From the NCBI RefSeq assembly GCF_014202335.1, contig NZ_JACHGP010000021.1, forward strand, positions 74,015 to 138,014: a stretch of DNA of 64,000 bases. Direction: 5' to 3'. The position numbers and the translations under genes are program-made. Numbering within the stretch: the first letter of the stretch is position 1; each line of letters begins with the position of its first letter. This document shows, piece after piece, positions 43,367 to 51,969 of this stretch. This DNA comes from Mycobacterium sp. AZCC_0083 (GTDB lineage: Bacteria; Actinomycetota; Actinomycetes; Mycobacteriales; Mycobacteriaceae). The notes beneath the pieces were generated by a model that searched no databases, had not been told where the DNA came from, and saw nothing but the letters and a program-made list of their open reading frames with translations.

Positions 43367-43457
43367 CCGCTGTCAAAACTAAACCAGCCCAGCCAATATC
43401 ACGGATCCGTTAGGCAGGATCACACAACTGCCTAACCTTCGACGGAGAGGAATTGAT

Positions 43458-44426
43458 ATGCGCGCCATCCAGATTGAACAGTTCGGCAACCCCGCACAGG
43501 TGATCCGCGTCGTCGACATCGAGGAGCCGCCGCCACCGGGCCCGCATGAGGTTCTGGTGAGCGTTGAGCTCTCGCCCTTGAATAAACACGACCTACTGGT
43601 TGTCACCGGCATGCTGACGCGACCACCCCTGCCCCACATACCCGGCGCAGAGGGGGTCGCCCGCGTGCTTGCCACTGGCGCCGAGGTCGATGGACTTCAA
43701 GTCGGCGATCTGGTGGTGCTACCCCTGTATGCCGGTGCGTGGCGTGAGCGGCTCGTCGTGCCCGCCGACGGCCTATTCGCACTACCCGCCGCCGGCAACA
43801 TCGAGCAGTACTCGATGCTGGGCAGCAACCCGCCGACGGCAGGATTGATGCTCAGTGAATACGCCTCCCTACAACCCGGTGACTGGGTGGTTCAGAACGC
43901 CGCGAACTCCGGTGTGGGGCGGTCGTTGATCGCGCTAGCCAAACTTCGTGGCCTGAAGACGATCAACCTGGCCCGTGACGACGCAACGTTCGCCGAGCTC
44001 ACAGCAGCCGGGGCCGACGTGGTCCATGTCGATGCCCCCGACGCGGTCGGCGATGTTCGAGCAGTGATCGGCGACGCGCGAGTGGCGCTGGCAGTGGACG
44101 CCGTCGGTGGTCCAGGTGTGACGCGGCTGCTCGAATTGCTGTCCGACGGTGGACGGTTGGTCAGCTATTCCTGGGCCAGGGACGAACCCATGTGGGTCGA
44201 CACCGCGACACTAGTCGGCAAGCACCTCACCGTCCGCGGCTTCTTTGTCGGCGACTTCGACTACCGCGACAAGGTGGTGCCTGTCATTCGTGAGGCGGCA
44301 CCGCTAGTAGCCGACGGCGCCCTCGTCGTCCCCGTGGCGGGCGTGTACCCCCTCGACCACATCCAGGACGCGGTGCAACATCTCCTCCGTGGCGGCAAGA
44401 TCCTGCTGAACGTGGCGGGGCGATAA
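43458..44426 (+). CDS. MDR-superfamily reductase, MECR/enoyl reductase-like
   Basis: This 322-residue zinc-independent MDR protein has an N-terminal GroES-like domain (EEPPPPGPHEVLVSVELSPLNKHDL), GAEGVARVLATGAEV, and the cofactor loop VVQNAANSGVGRSLIALAKL. The QNxANSxVG string is the hallmark of mitochondrial-type trans-2-enoyl-CoA/ACP reductases (MECR/ETR). The C-terminus (PLDHIQDAVQHLLRGGKILLNV) is standard. It would reduce an activated enone or enoyl thioester with NADPH. It stands alone and intact amid remnants. Confidence 0.82.
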   Translation: MRAIQIEQFGNPAQVIRVVDIEEPPPPGPHEVLVSVELSPLNKHDLLVVTGMLTRPPLPHIPGAEGVARVLATGAEVDGLQVGDLVVLPLYAGAWRERLVVPADGLFALPAAGNIEQYSMLGSNPPTAGLMLSEYASLQPGDWVVQNAANSGVGRSLIALAKLRGLKTINLARDDATFAELTAAGADVVHVDAPDAVGDVRAVIGDARVALAVDAVGGPGVTRLLELLSDGGRLVSYSWARDEPMWVDTATLVGKHLTVRGFFVGDFDYRDKVVPVIREAAPLVADGALVVPVAGVYPLDHIQDAVQHLLRGGKILLNVAGR

Positions 44427-44476
44427 GCGCGACCACAGCGGGCGGCTGAACATTCGCCACTTTCGTGAGACAAACG

Positions 44477-44630
44477 TGAGCCGCCCCGGTGAGTTCTGAT
44501 TTGAGGACTCAGCCGACGGCTGGCCTCCGGCGTTGAGCGTGGTGGGGCACCTCCAGAGCGGCCGGTGGGATGGCACCGCGGTACTAGTAGAGGCGGCGGT
44601 GGTTGAACCAGTGGACCCGCGGGGATTGCT
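44477..44630 (-). mobile_element. IS3-family element, terminal remnant
   Basis: Read on the minus strand, VHWFNHRRLY-stop-YRGAIPPAALE is the C-terminal end of an IS3 OrfB, interrupted by TAG. Beyond its stop the sequence ends at TGAGCCGCCCCGG (plus strand, from 44477), which fits an IS3 terminal inverted repeat. The rest of the element is missing. Confidence 0.7.
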
Positions 44631-44642
44631 ACCCGCCCAAGA

Positions 44643-44686
44643 GCCCACCTCCGAGCGATGAGTGGAGGTCGCGCGCGGAGGTGGGC
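44643..44686 (-). terminator. long hairpin downstream of the CAR remnant
   Basis: GCCCACCTCCG (44643-44653) and CGGAGGTGGGC (44676-44686) form an 11-bp perfect stem with a 22-nt loop. It lies 15 bp downstream of the minus-strand stop of the carboxylic acid reductase remnant and is probably its original terminator. Confidence 0.6.
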
Positions 44687-44700
44687 GGTTTGGGTGGGGC

Positions 44701-44960
44701 TCAGAGCAAGCCGAGCAGCTCCAGATCGGTGGCGTACTTGACGATCACCGGTGCGGAGATGTGCGGGATGTCCTTGTCGGGCCCAATCTTGGCTTCCTGC
44801 ACGGCCGCCCGGAAGTGATCGGCCGGCGCGAGGGACCCGTTGATCGGGTTGTCGGGCTTCTGGTAGTTGTGCAGCAGCGGGATGAGTGACGCGTTGCGCT
44901 GCTTCTCCGGCAGTGCCCGCAGCGTGGTCTCGAACCGCTCCAGCCGCGCCGCGTACCCGG
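44701..44960 (-). pseudogene. car: carboxylic acid reductase (CAR/FadD9) C-terminal remnant
   Basis: The reading YAARLERFETTLRALPEKQR continues with PLLHNYQKPDNPINGSLAP, FRAAVQEAKIGPDKDIPHI and ends VIVKYATDLELLGLL. This is the very end of the thioester-reductase domain of mycobacterial carboxylic acid reductases (~1170 residues when complete). Only ~87 residues remain. The 5' side is fused at ~44960 to an IS630 transposase tail on the opposite strand. Confidence 0.8.
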
Positions 44961-45050
44961 ACCCAAAACCCTTCCGCTGGACCAAAACCGCCGACGAGAT
45001 CCTCGACTCCCTCGCCAAATATATGGCAAGAATTTCAGGCTCGGGACACT
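44961..45050 (+). mobile_element. IS630-family transposase tail, plus strand
   Basis: The reading DPKPFRWTKTADEILDSLAK and then YMARISGSGH is the C-terminus of an IS630-type transposase (NPxPFxWTKTADEILxSL). The element starts abruptly at the CAR junction and runs into a second, oppositely oriented IS630 tail. No catalytic residue remains. Confidence 0.75.
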
Positions 45051-45057
45051 CCTCATA

Positions 45058-45172
45058 TCAGTGTCCTGAGTCGTTAATTCGGGTGCAGTAGCTGCCGATG
45101 CTGGCGAGTATTTGGTCGGCGGTCTTGGTCCAGACGTAGGGTCGCGGGTTGTCGTTCCAGGTGTCGATCCCG
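45058..45172 (-). mobile_element. IS630-family transposase tail, minus strand
   Basis: On the minus strand, DTWNDNPRPYVWTKTADQIL continues with ASIGSYCTRINDSGH-stop. This is the C-terminus of a second, distinct IS630-type transposase, convergent with the one ending at 45050. On its 5' side it is fused at ~45172 to the duplicated pdxR-type promoter segment, right after the ATGATGGACGG start of that gene. Confidence 0.75.
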
Positions 45173-45441
45173 GGCCGTCCATCATCACAGTTTGCGGTCA
45201 CCAAGCGTTGTGCCAAAAATCGGGCGGTTAGCGTTACGGCAATGTTGCCGAGGTTTCCAGACACGTAACAAACTGGTCTGGTGCCAACCGTGCGCCGTGG
45301 CCTTTCCGTGACGGGTGCTCCCAGCCAGGATTCAGGGTATGACGACAAGCGATGTCGCGGCCGAATCCGCGCACGACGACGACAAGCTTCCCGATAAGCC
45401 GCACTTGCAGGTTCAGCGATACAAGCAGTTGCAGAGAGGCC
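45173..45441 (-). repeat. 269-bp inverted copy of the pdxR/PNPOx divergent promoter
   Basis: This segment matches 61534-61802 in inverted orientation over the same 269-bp length with only a few mismatches. It contains the intergenic region, the first codons of the MocR-like gene, and the first ~34 codons of the PNPOx-fold gene (MTTSDVAAESAHDDDKLPDK, then PHLQVQRYKQLQRG, plus strand from about 45339). Both genes are truncated here. Confidence 0.9.
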
Positions 45442-45647
45442 ACAGGGGACTTGACCGAAGTGATTTCCCCCTTGCCGGCTGCGGCCGCATCATGGTAAGC
45501 ACCATGTCGAACCTTGTTTGACAAAGTCGAATCCTCAGAACCGATGGACCGCCGGAGCCGGCTACTCGTGCCTCAAGAGGTGAGGACCAGCATCACGCGA
45601 GGGTGGGAGTTTCGACATGCCGATCAGACCATGCGGGAGTTGCCAAT

Positions 45648-46274
45648 ATGAACCAGCCAGGCTTTTTGCCACCGTCACTTCAAAACTCGAGAGGCACCGT
45701 CCTCGGGACCCGACCCCAGGGACGGGGGCTCGCTCGCCGCTTCGCCGACGGCGGACTCCCAGTCGTGAGCGTGGCCGCGCCCTGGGACAGTGATGACGAG
45801 CTGCTGTGCTCGCTGGGCGACGCCCTGGCGGGCAAGGTCCCCATCGACTGTGTCAACCCTCCCGGTTTCGACACGCGGGGGGCGTTCGTGCTCGAGGTCG
45901 AGAAGGGGTCGGCGGCCGCCCAACAGGCGGCCGCGCTACTGCGCGACTCGACAGTGGTCGCCGCCTTCCACAACGCCTCGGCGGTCAAGCTCGAGGACCC
46001 CGGGGTCGATACCGAATCTCTTGTGCTCGGCGAGGGTGACGACCGCGAGGCCTGCGACCCGGTGCAGAACCTCACCGGTGTCATCCCCGGGGCGCGCAGG
46101 TTCTACAGCGGCAAGCTCCGCAATGCGCACCAAGTCGAGGTGCTGACCACCGACCTGATCAGCTTCAACCGGCGCTTTAAGACCCACGCCGGCATCCGCA
46201 TCCCGGACATCTTGCAGACCAGGCGACGCGACCGCAGCGTCCCGACTACCAGGCGCCCCGAGTACCAGGAGTGA
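45648..46274 (+). CDS. F420-dependent NADP reductase-like protein with internal deletion
   Basis: This 208-residue reading starts at ATG 45648. It begins GTVLGTRPQGRGLARRFADG (a degraded GGTGPQGRGLARRFA cofactor loop) and jumps to PVVSVAAPWDSDDELL. It then continues normally with LAGKVPIDCVNPPGFDTRGA, RNAHQVEVLTTDLISFNRRF and KTHAGIRIPDI, as in NpdG/Fno. About 55-60 residues of the Rossmann domain appear missing, in frame. The gene is 1 bp upstream of the BCCT gene. Enzymatic activity is doubtful; intact members transfer hydride between NADPH and F420. Confidence 0.65.
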   Translation: MNQPGFLPPSLQNSRGTVLGTRPQGRGLARRFADGGLPVVSVAAPWDSDDELLCSLGDALAGKVPIDCVNPPGFDTRGAFVLEVEKGSAAAQQAAALLRDSTVVAAFHNASAVKLEDPGVDTESLVLGEGDDREACDPVQNLTGVIPGARRFYSGKLRNAHQVEVLTTDLISFNRRFKTHAGIRIPDILQTRRRDRSVPTTRRPEYQE

Positions 46275-46275
46275 C

Positions 46276-47982
46276 ATGTCCAGCCACTTGAACGAGCGTC
46301 CGGACTCCGACGTCCTGGACAGCCCCGACGCCTCCGGCGCGTCCGCACACCACCCGCCCGAGCCGGCGACCATGCCGATGCCCGAGAGTGCCGGTGACCA
46401 GTCTAAGGGCCGCCTGGGCACGGTCTTCTACGCCTCGGTCGGCGTCTGCGCGCTCTTCGTGGCGTGGGCGGTCGTCTTCACCGAGAACCTCAACACCGTC
46501 ACCACGAGGTCGCTGAACTGGCTGACCGCCAGCTTCGGCTGGGGCTACCTGGTGATCACCCTCGGCATCTTGATCTCCCTGGTCTTCCTCGCCTTCAGCC
46601 CCTTGGGAGACACCCGTCTGGGCAAGGACACCGACCGGCCGGAATTCGGCACCATCTCATGGTTGGCGATGATCCTGAGCGCCGTGATGGGCATCGGACT
46701 GGTGTCCTACGGTGTCGCCGAGCCGATCTCGCATCTGGCGCAGCCGCCGCACGGCGTGGCCCAACCGAACACGCCGCAGGCCGCGGTGCGCGCCCTGCAG
46801 TACTCTTACTTCGACTGGGGCCTGCACGCGTGGGCGATCTTCGCGGTCTTCGGCCTGGCCATCGCGTACTCGACCTATCGCAAGGGCCGGCGCACGCTGG
46901 TCAGCCAGCTGTTCGTGCCGCTGCTCGGCGACCGGGTGAACGGGCCGATCGGCAAGATCATCGACGTGCTGGCTGTGTTCGCCACGCTGTTCGGTACCAC
47001 GACGTCGCTGGGGCTCGGTGCGCTGCAGGTCAACAACGGGCTGGCGTCGCTGTTCGGTGTTCCGGTCACCAACGTCACGCAGGTGCTGATCATCGCCGCC
47101 GTGACCGCGATCTTCACCTTGTCCGCGGTGACCGGGGTGAGCAAGGGCATCAAGTTCCTCAGCCAGGGCAGCGCAGCGCTGGCCGCCGCGCTGTTCGTGT
47201 TCATGCTCGTGGTCGGCCCGACGGTCTTCATCGCCAACCTCTACATCGAGTCGCTCGGCACCTGGGCCACGGACTTTTTCCGGATGAGCCTGCAGGGCAC
47301 CGCATTCGGTGGCCTGGAGTGGATGCAGTGGTGGACCTACTTCATGCTGGCCTGGTGGGTGTCCTGGGGTGCCTTCGTCGGGGTGTTCCTGGCCCGCATC
47401 TCCAAGGGCCGGACCATCCGTGGCTTCATCGTCGGCGTGCTCGTCGTGCCCAGCGTCGTGTTCTTCAGCTGGTTCACGGTCTTCGGCGGCACCGCCATCC
47501 ACGTCGACATGTTCGAAGGCGGCGACATCGCCAAGCGCACCGCCGCCGACATCAACAGCGCGTTCTTCGCCACGCTGGATCACTTCCCGCTGGCCACGGT
47601 GACGTCTGCGGTCGCGATCATCCTGGTGGTGATGTTCTTCGTGTCGGGCGCCGACGCCAACACCTATGTGCTCGGCATGATGAGCTGCGACGGCACCCTC
47701 AATCCGCGGCGGGCCGTGCTCATCCTGTGGGGTGTGCTCACCGGCGTCACCGCCGTGGTGCTGATGTTCGCAGGCGGACTGAACGCCCTGCAGAACACCG
47801 TGATCGTGACCTCGGCGCCCTTCTTAGTCATCATCGCCGGGCTCACAATCGCCTTCTGGCGCGAGCTGGTGCTCGACCGACGGGCCACGGGGACCAACGA
47901 GGCCGCCCGGCTCGCCGCGGTCGAGCCCACGTCGGCGAGCACCGCCAAGGCGGCCGCGACGAACCACGAGGAGACCAGATGA
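46276..47982 (+). CDS. BCCT-family transporter
   Basis: This 568-residue transporter of the betaine/choline/carnitine family has about twelve TM helices in residues 50-520. Diagnostic segments are SWLAMILSAVMGIGLVSYGV, SYFDWGLHAWAIFAVFGLAI, and the family signature WTYFMLAWWVSWGAFVGVFL with ARISKGRTIR. It imports zwitterionic or quaternary-ammonium substrates with Na+ or H+. It ends in an ATGA overlap with the next reading frame and leads the molybdenum-hydroxylase operon, so its ligand is probably that enzyme's substrate. Confidence 0.9.
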   Translation: MSSHLNERPDSDVLDSPDASGASAHHPPEPATMPMPESAGDQSKGRLGTVFYASVGVCALFVAWAVVFTENLNTVTTRSLNWLTASFGWGYLVITLGILISLVFLAFSPLGDTRLGKDTDRPEFGTISWLAMILSAVMGIGLVSYGVAEPISHLAQPPHGVAQPNTPQAAVRALQYSYFDWGLHAWAIFAVFGLAIAYSTYRKGRRTLVSQLFVPLLGDRVNGPIGKIIDVLAVFATLFGTTTSLGLGALQVNNGLASLFGVPVTNVTQVLIIAAVTAIFTLSAVTGVSKGIKFLSQGSAALAAALFVFMLVVGPTVFIANLYIESLGTWATDFFRMSLQGTAFGGLEWMQWWTYFMLAWWVSWGAFVGVFLARISKGRTIRGFIVGVLVVPSVVFFSWFTVFGGTAIHVDMFEGGDIAKRTAADINSAFFATLDHFPLATVTSAVAIILVVMFFVSGADANTYVLGMMSCDGTLNPRRAVLILWGVLTGVTAVVLMFAGGLNALQNTVIVTSAPFLVIIAGLTIAFWRELVLDRRATGTNEAARLAAVEPTSASTAKAAATNHEETR

Positions 47983-48107
47983 AGTCAGTCTTGGTGGCGT
48001 GCGGCCCCCCGGAGCCTTACGACGTCGAAGCCAACATTAAGCAGTACCTGGAGAACATGCGCCAAGCAGCCCGAGAAGGCATCAAGCCGTTGGTATTCCC
48101 CGAGTAA
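47979..48107 (+). pseudogene. 42-codon stub of a nitrilase-superfamily gene
   Basis: The reading MKSVLVACGPPEPYDVEANI continues with KQYLENMRQAAREGIKPLVFPE-stop. It matches only the first segment of carbon-nitrogen hydrolases and stops exactly at the FPE motif whose Glu is the first catalytic residue. The frame overlaps the BCCT stop (ATGA) and the 2Fe-2S subunit start (TAATG), so it is tightly coupled on both sides. The remaining ~250 residues are missing. Confidence 0.7.
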
Positions 48108-48613
48108 TGACCAAGTCCCAACCGCCAATGCACGACGGCCACACGGCCTGCAAGACAGTGGTCGTCAACGGAATCGATCATACGATTGCCGCATCAGATG
48201 CCCGCACCCTGCTCGACTACCTAAGGGACGAACTCCACCTCACCGGGGCCAAGCACGGATGCGACCGCGGCGAATGCGGCGCGTGCGCGGTACTCGTCGA
48301 TGGCCGAGCAAAACCATCGTGTCTGACCCTGACCGCCAACATCCAAGGCGAGGTCACGACCATCGAAGGGCTGGCTGAGGACATCACGGACATACGTGCC
48401 GCCTTTGCCGACCTCGGCGCGTTCCAATGCGGCTACTGCACGCCAGGACAACTGGTTGCGGCCGAGGCCTGCCTGCGAGCAGGCAAGGCGGACAGCGACA
48501 CCTCGATCAGATTCGAGATGCAGGGGAACGTCTGCCGCTGCACCGGCTACTCGCAAATCATGGCGGCGATCACGCGAGTCGCGAACGAACGCCACAGGAG
48601 GGAGCATCAGTGA
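48107..48613 (+). CDS. molybdenum hydroxylase [2Fe-2S] subunit
   Basis: This 168-residue small subunit of the xanthine dehydrogenase/CO dehydrogenase family starts at ATG 48107, overlapping the stub's stop. The plant-type cluster ligands are HGCDRGECGACAVLVDGRAKPSC; the second cluster domain has QCGYCTPGQLVAA and NVCRCTGYSQI. It carries electrons from the molybdopterin to the FAD site. A GTGA overlap links it to the fused large subunit. Confidence 0.92.
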   Translation: MTKSQPPMHDGHTACKTVVVNGIDHTIAASDARTLLDYLRDELHLTGAKHGCDRGECGACAVLVDGRAKPSCLTLTANIQGEVTTIEGLAEDITDIRAAFADLGAFQCGYCTPGQLVAAEACLRAGKADSDTSIRFEMQGNVCRCTGYSQIMAAITRVANERHRREHQ

Positions 48614-51600
48614 ACTGGGTCGGCACCCGCGCGCGCCCAGTGGATTGGGAATCCAAGACACTCGGAGTCGAGCGATACGCCGGAGACGTCCAGTTGGACG
48701 GTCTCCTCCACGGAGCCATCGTCCGATCCCCCTACCCATACGCGACGATTCGCGGGATCGACGCGAAACCCGCGTTGGCCGTCCCAGGCGTCGTCGCTAT
48801 CGTGACTGCGGACGACATCCCCGGACAGAAGAGCTACATCCACAGCGGCGGCGACCTACGAGACCGCCCCCACCTGGCCAGAGGCGTCGTGCGGTACGTC
48901 GGCGAAGAGGTCGCCGCAGTCGCCGGAGAGACCCCCGACCTCGCACGTCAAGGCGCACAAGCCCTCTCCGTGCGATACCGGAGGAAGCGCGCTCCCCTCA
49001 CGGTCGCCGACGCACTCGACCTCCGCTCCCGGCCGCTGCACACACGACCCACGGGAGAGCACAACGTCGCATTCAAGAGCTCCACGGTTCTGGGCGACTA
49101 CGAGTCGACTCGTGCCGCCAGCGCCGCAAACGTACGCGAGCACTACGTCTACCCGCGGGTGGGCCACGCACCGATGGAGACTAACGCGACCACCGCAGCC
49201 TGGGACGAGAACGGGCGGCTACACCTGTGGACGTCGTCCCAGTCGCCCTGGTTCGTCGCAGAAGAGGTCGCGAACGCATTAGCCATTCCCCAGGACTGGG
49301 TGATCTGCCACGACGTGTCGACTGGCGGAGGATTCGGTTCAAAGTCTCACGTCAGTGAGCACGAGGTCATTGCGGCATTATTGGCGCATAAGGCCGGCCG
49401 GCCCGTGCGGCTGCAACTGACTCGCGAGGAAGAGTTCGGGGCCACCAAACCTCGCCATGCGTTCTACATGGACGTGGAGATCCACGCCGACAGCGCGAAT
49501 CGCATCAACCTCATCGACGCGAACGTGGATGCCGACAACGGCGCCTACAACCACTACGGCCCCTCAGTGCTCATGCGGGGCCTGGGCAAGTTTGCGGCGA
49601 TGTACCGCACCGACTGCGTCCGGTGGGAAGGCAGGCTCGTCGACACAGCCCTGCCACCGGGCGGCCAATTCCGTGGCTACGGCGGCACCCAGACGACATT
49701 CGCGCTGGAGAGCGCCGTCGATGAACTCGCATACAAGCTCGGCATCGATCCGCTCGAGTTCCGCATCGCCAACGCGAACCAGCCTGAAACGACGGCTCGC
49801 TCCGGAATCCGGGTTGGCAGCGCCCGCCTCAAGGAGTGCCTCGAGCGTGTCCGTGACGAGATCGACTGGACCTCGAAACGCAAACAGCACACCCCGTTTC
49901 GCGGAGTCGGCGTAGCCGCGGCCATCCACGGCAGTGGAACCCACGCCTACGACCGGGGTAACGAGAGCGAGATGAAGGTCGTCCTTCACTCCGACGGGAC
50001 CGCCACCGCCACATTCGGGGGAGCCGACGCCGGAACGGGACAACGCACGATCATCACCCAGGCCTTGGCTCACGAACTCGGCCTTGATCTGGCCGACGTT
50101 CGTGTGATCATGAACAGCACCGAGACCTTCGACTACGGTGCATGGGGCTCCCGCGGTACCCACATGAGCCTGCATGCCGCCCGTCAGGCCGGCAGCGAGG
50201 TGGCGGACGCGGTCCGCGCCGAGGCCGCCGTCAAGCTCGCGACCACACCGGACGTCGTCGAGTTGCGCGATGGGCGCGCCTGGGCGGGCGAGGACTTCGT
50301 CGACATCGGCGATCTCGTGCCGCTCCTCGGGATTGCCGACGAATACGAGCACACCTCCACCTACACCGACCCCCGCATGGAGCGAATCGGTGAAGGAGCC
50401 AACTACTCGGCCAGCTACTGCTTCGCGGCACACGCAGTCGAAGTCGAGGTCGACCCTTCCACGGGCCACATCGAGATCTTGAGTTATGTTGCGGCGCATG
50501 ACGTGGGACGGGCAATAAACCCAACCATGGTCGAGGGACAGATCTGCGGCGGTGCCATACAAGGGCTGGGCGCAGCGCTCGGCGAGGAGGTGCTCTACGA
50601 GGGAGGGCGCCCGGTCAACCCGACGTTCCTCAACTACCCCCTGTTCCGCAGCGTCGAAGCACCCGCGGTGCGAGCGATCATCGTCGACGGTGAGGACGGT
50701 GCCGGTCCCTACGGCGCGAAAAGCGTCGGTGAGATCCCGATCCTTCCTCCCGGTCCCGCAGTCGCGAACGCGGTGTTCGACGCCATCGGGATCAGGTTCC
50801 GAGAGCTCCCGATCACCCCGGACAAAATCATCGAGGCTTTGCAACGCAACGGCTCGATCCGACCCAAGATTTGGCGCCGCCCGTCCCGCTGGCAGGTCGA
50901 CGCATTCCGCCGGCTCTACCCGCTGGGACTCAAGCGCGCCCTGATGATCACCTCGCAGTTCTCCCGCAAGCGATCCGTGCCCACCAGCACCGAATTCAGG
51001 ACCGCCGAGACGTTGGAGCAGGCACGCAGTCTGGCGAGCGACGAGACAGCCTTCCTGGCCGGCGGAACAGATCTGCTGCCCCGACGACAGCAAGCCCTCA
51101 ACGATGCACCGGTGTTGGTGTCGCTCTCGCAGGTACGGGAACTGCGGAACTGCAGGACGAACCCTGACGACGGTTGGACCGAGCTCGGGGCAGCCCTGAC
51201 ACTTAGCGAACTGGCTGAGGGCGGACAGGACATCCCGCACGTGCTCAGCCAGACGGCACGAGACATCGCGACACCGCTAGTCCGGGAACTCGCGACTCTC
51301 GGTGGCAATCTGCTGCAAGAGAAGCGGTGCTGGTTCTATCGCAACGGGTTCCAGTGCTACAAGCGTGGCGGCACCTTGAGCCCCTGTTATGCGATCACCG
51401 GAGACCACCGATTCCAACACGCCGCCATCGGAGCACACCGTTGCCAGGCGGTGACACCGTCGGACCTGGCCACCACCCTTCTGGCGTTGGACGCCCAGGT
51501 CGAATACGTGCCACAGCGAGGTGAACCGGTTCGCGTCTCCGTCGACGACTTCTTCGTCGGGCCCGGGGAGAACACACTGCCGACCGGCGCGGTCATGATC

Positions 51601-51969
51601 CAGGTGCGGCTGCCACCAGCCGCGTCCGGGCGAAGCGGGTCGTTCAAGAAGCTCGCGCTGTGGCAAGGGGACTTCGCCATCTGCTCGGTGGCCATCACCG
51701 CCGATCTCGAGGGAGGCCGCGTCAGAGACCCCCGCGTCGTACTCGGAGGCATGGCACCGACGCCAGTGCGCCTTGGGCTTGTCGAGGACGCCATCGAGGG
51801 AGTGACTGCTGAACGGCTGTCCGACGTCGCTGACCGCGCTCTGGTCGCCCAGCTGGAAGCGATCGCTCACCCGTTGCCCCGGAATCGATGGAAGCTCGAA
51901 GCCAGCCGGGGAGCGCTACGGCAGGCACTTTGCGAGATCGCAGATCAACTGGCGGACCGCCAGCGTTAG
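48610..51969 (+). CDS. molybdenum hydroxylase large (MoCo) + FAD subunit fusion
   Basis: This 1119-residue protein is read from GTG 48610 (GGAGGGAG upstream). Residues 1-~775 are the molybdopterin subunit: GGGFGSKSHVSEHEV, PPGGQFRGYGGTQTTFALES and catalytic-Glu region SVGEIPILPPGPAVANAVFD. The form I CO dehydrogenase loop (AYRCSFR) is absent, so it is a hydroxylase, not CODH. Residues ~795-1119 are a FAD subunit: FLAGGTDLLPRRQ and TLGGNLLQEKRCWFYRN with four cysteines in the following loop. Normally these are separate proteins, with the FAD part upstream. The order large-then-FAD is unusual. It would hydroxylate a carbon next to ring nitrogen. Confidence 0.88.
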   Translation: MNWVGTRARPVDWESKTLGVERYAGDVQLDGLLHGAIVRSPYPYATIRGIDAKPALAVPGVVAIVTADDIPGQKSYIHSGGDLRDRPHLARGVVRYVGEEVAAVAGETPDLARQGAQALSVRYRRKRAPLTVADALDLRSRPLHTRPTGEHNVAFKSSTVLGDYESTRAASAANVREHYVYPRVGHAPMETNATTAAWDENGRLHLWTSSQSPWFVAEEVANALAIPQDWVICHDVSTGGGFGSKSHVSEHEVIAALLAHKAGRPVRLQLTREEEFGATKPRHAFYMDVEIHADSANRINLIDANVDADNGAYNHYGPSVLMRGLGKFAAMYRTDCVRWEGRLVDTALPPGGQFRGYGGTQTTFALESAVDELAYKLGIDPLEFRIANANQPETTARSGIRVGSARLKECLERVRDEIDWTSKRKQHTPFRGVGVAAAIHGSGTHAYDRGNESEMKVVLHSDGTATATFGGADAGTGQRTIITQALAHELGLDLADVRVIMNSTETFDYGAWGSRGTHMSLHAARQAGSEVADAVRAEAAVKLATTPDVVELRDGRAWAGEDFVDIGDLVPLLGIADEYEHTSTYTDPRMERIGEGANYSASYCFAAHAVEVEVDPSTGHIEILSYVAAHDVGRAINPTMVEGQICGGAIQGLGAALGEEVLYEGGRPVNPTFLNYPLFRSVEAPAVRAIIVDGEDGAGPYGAKSVGEIPILPPGPAVANAVFDAIGIRFRELPITPDKIIEALQRNGSIRPKIWRRPSRWQVDAFRRLYPLGLKRALMITSQFSRKRSVPTSTEFRTAETLEQARSLASDETAFLAGGTDLLPRRQQALNDAPVLVSLSQVRELRNCRTNPDDGWTELGAALTLSELAEGGQDIPHVLSQTARDIATPLVRELATLGGNLLQEKRCWFYRNGFQCYKRGGTLSPCYAITGDHRFQHAAIGAHRCQAVTPSDLATTLLALDAQVEYVPQRGEPVRVSVDDFFVGPGENTLPTGAVMIQVRLPPAASGRSGSFKKLALWQGDFAICSVAITADLEGGRVRDPRVVLGGMAPTPVRLGLVEDAIEGVTAERLSDVADRALVAQLEAIAHPLPRNRWKLEASRGALRQALCEIADQLADRQR

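Noticed and set aside
49564..51240. 558-codon antisense frame over the molybdenum hydroxylase
   Set aside because: A shadow of a real gene; no motif or ribosome-binding site.
48610..51969. Form I carbon-monoxide dehydrogenase
   Set aside because: The active-site loop reads GGQFRGYGG, not the AYRCSFR of CoxL, and the subunits are fused.
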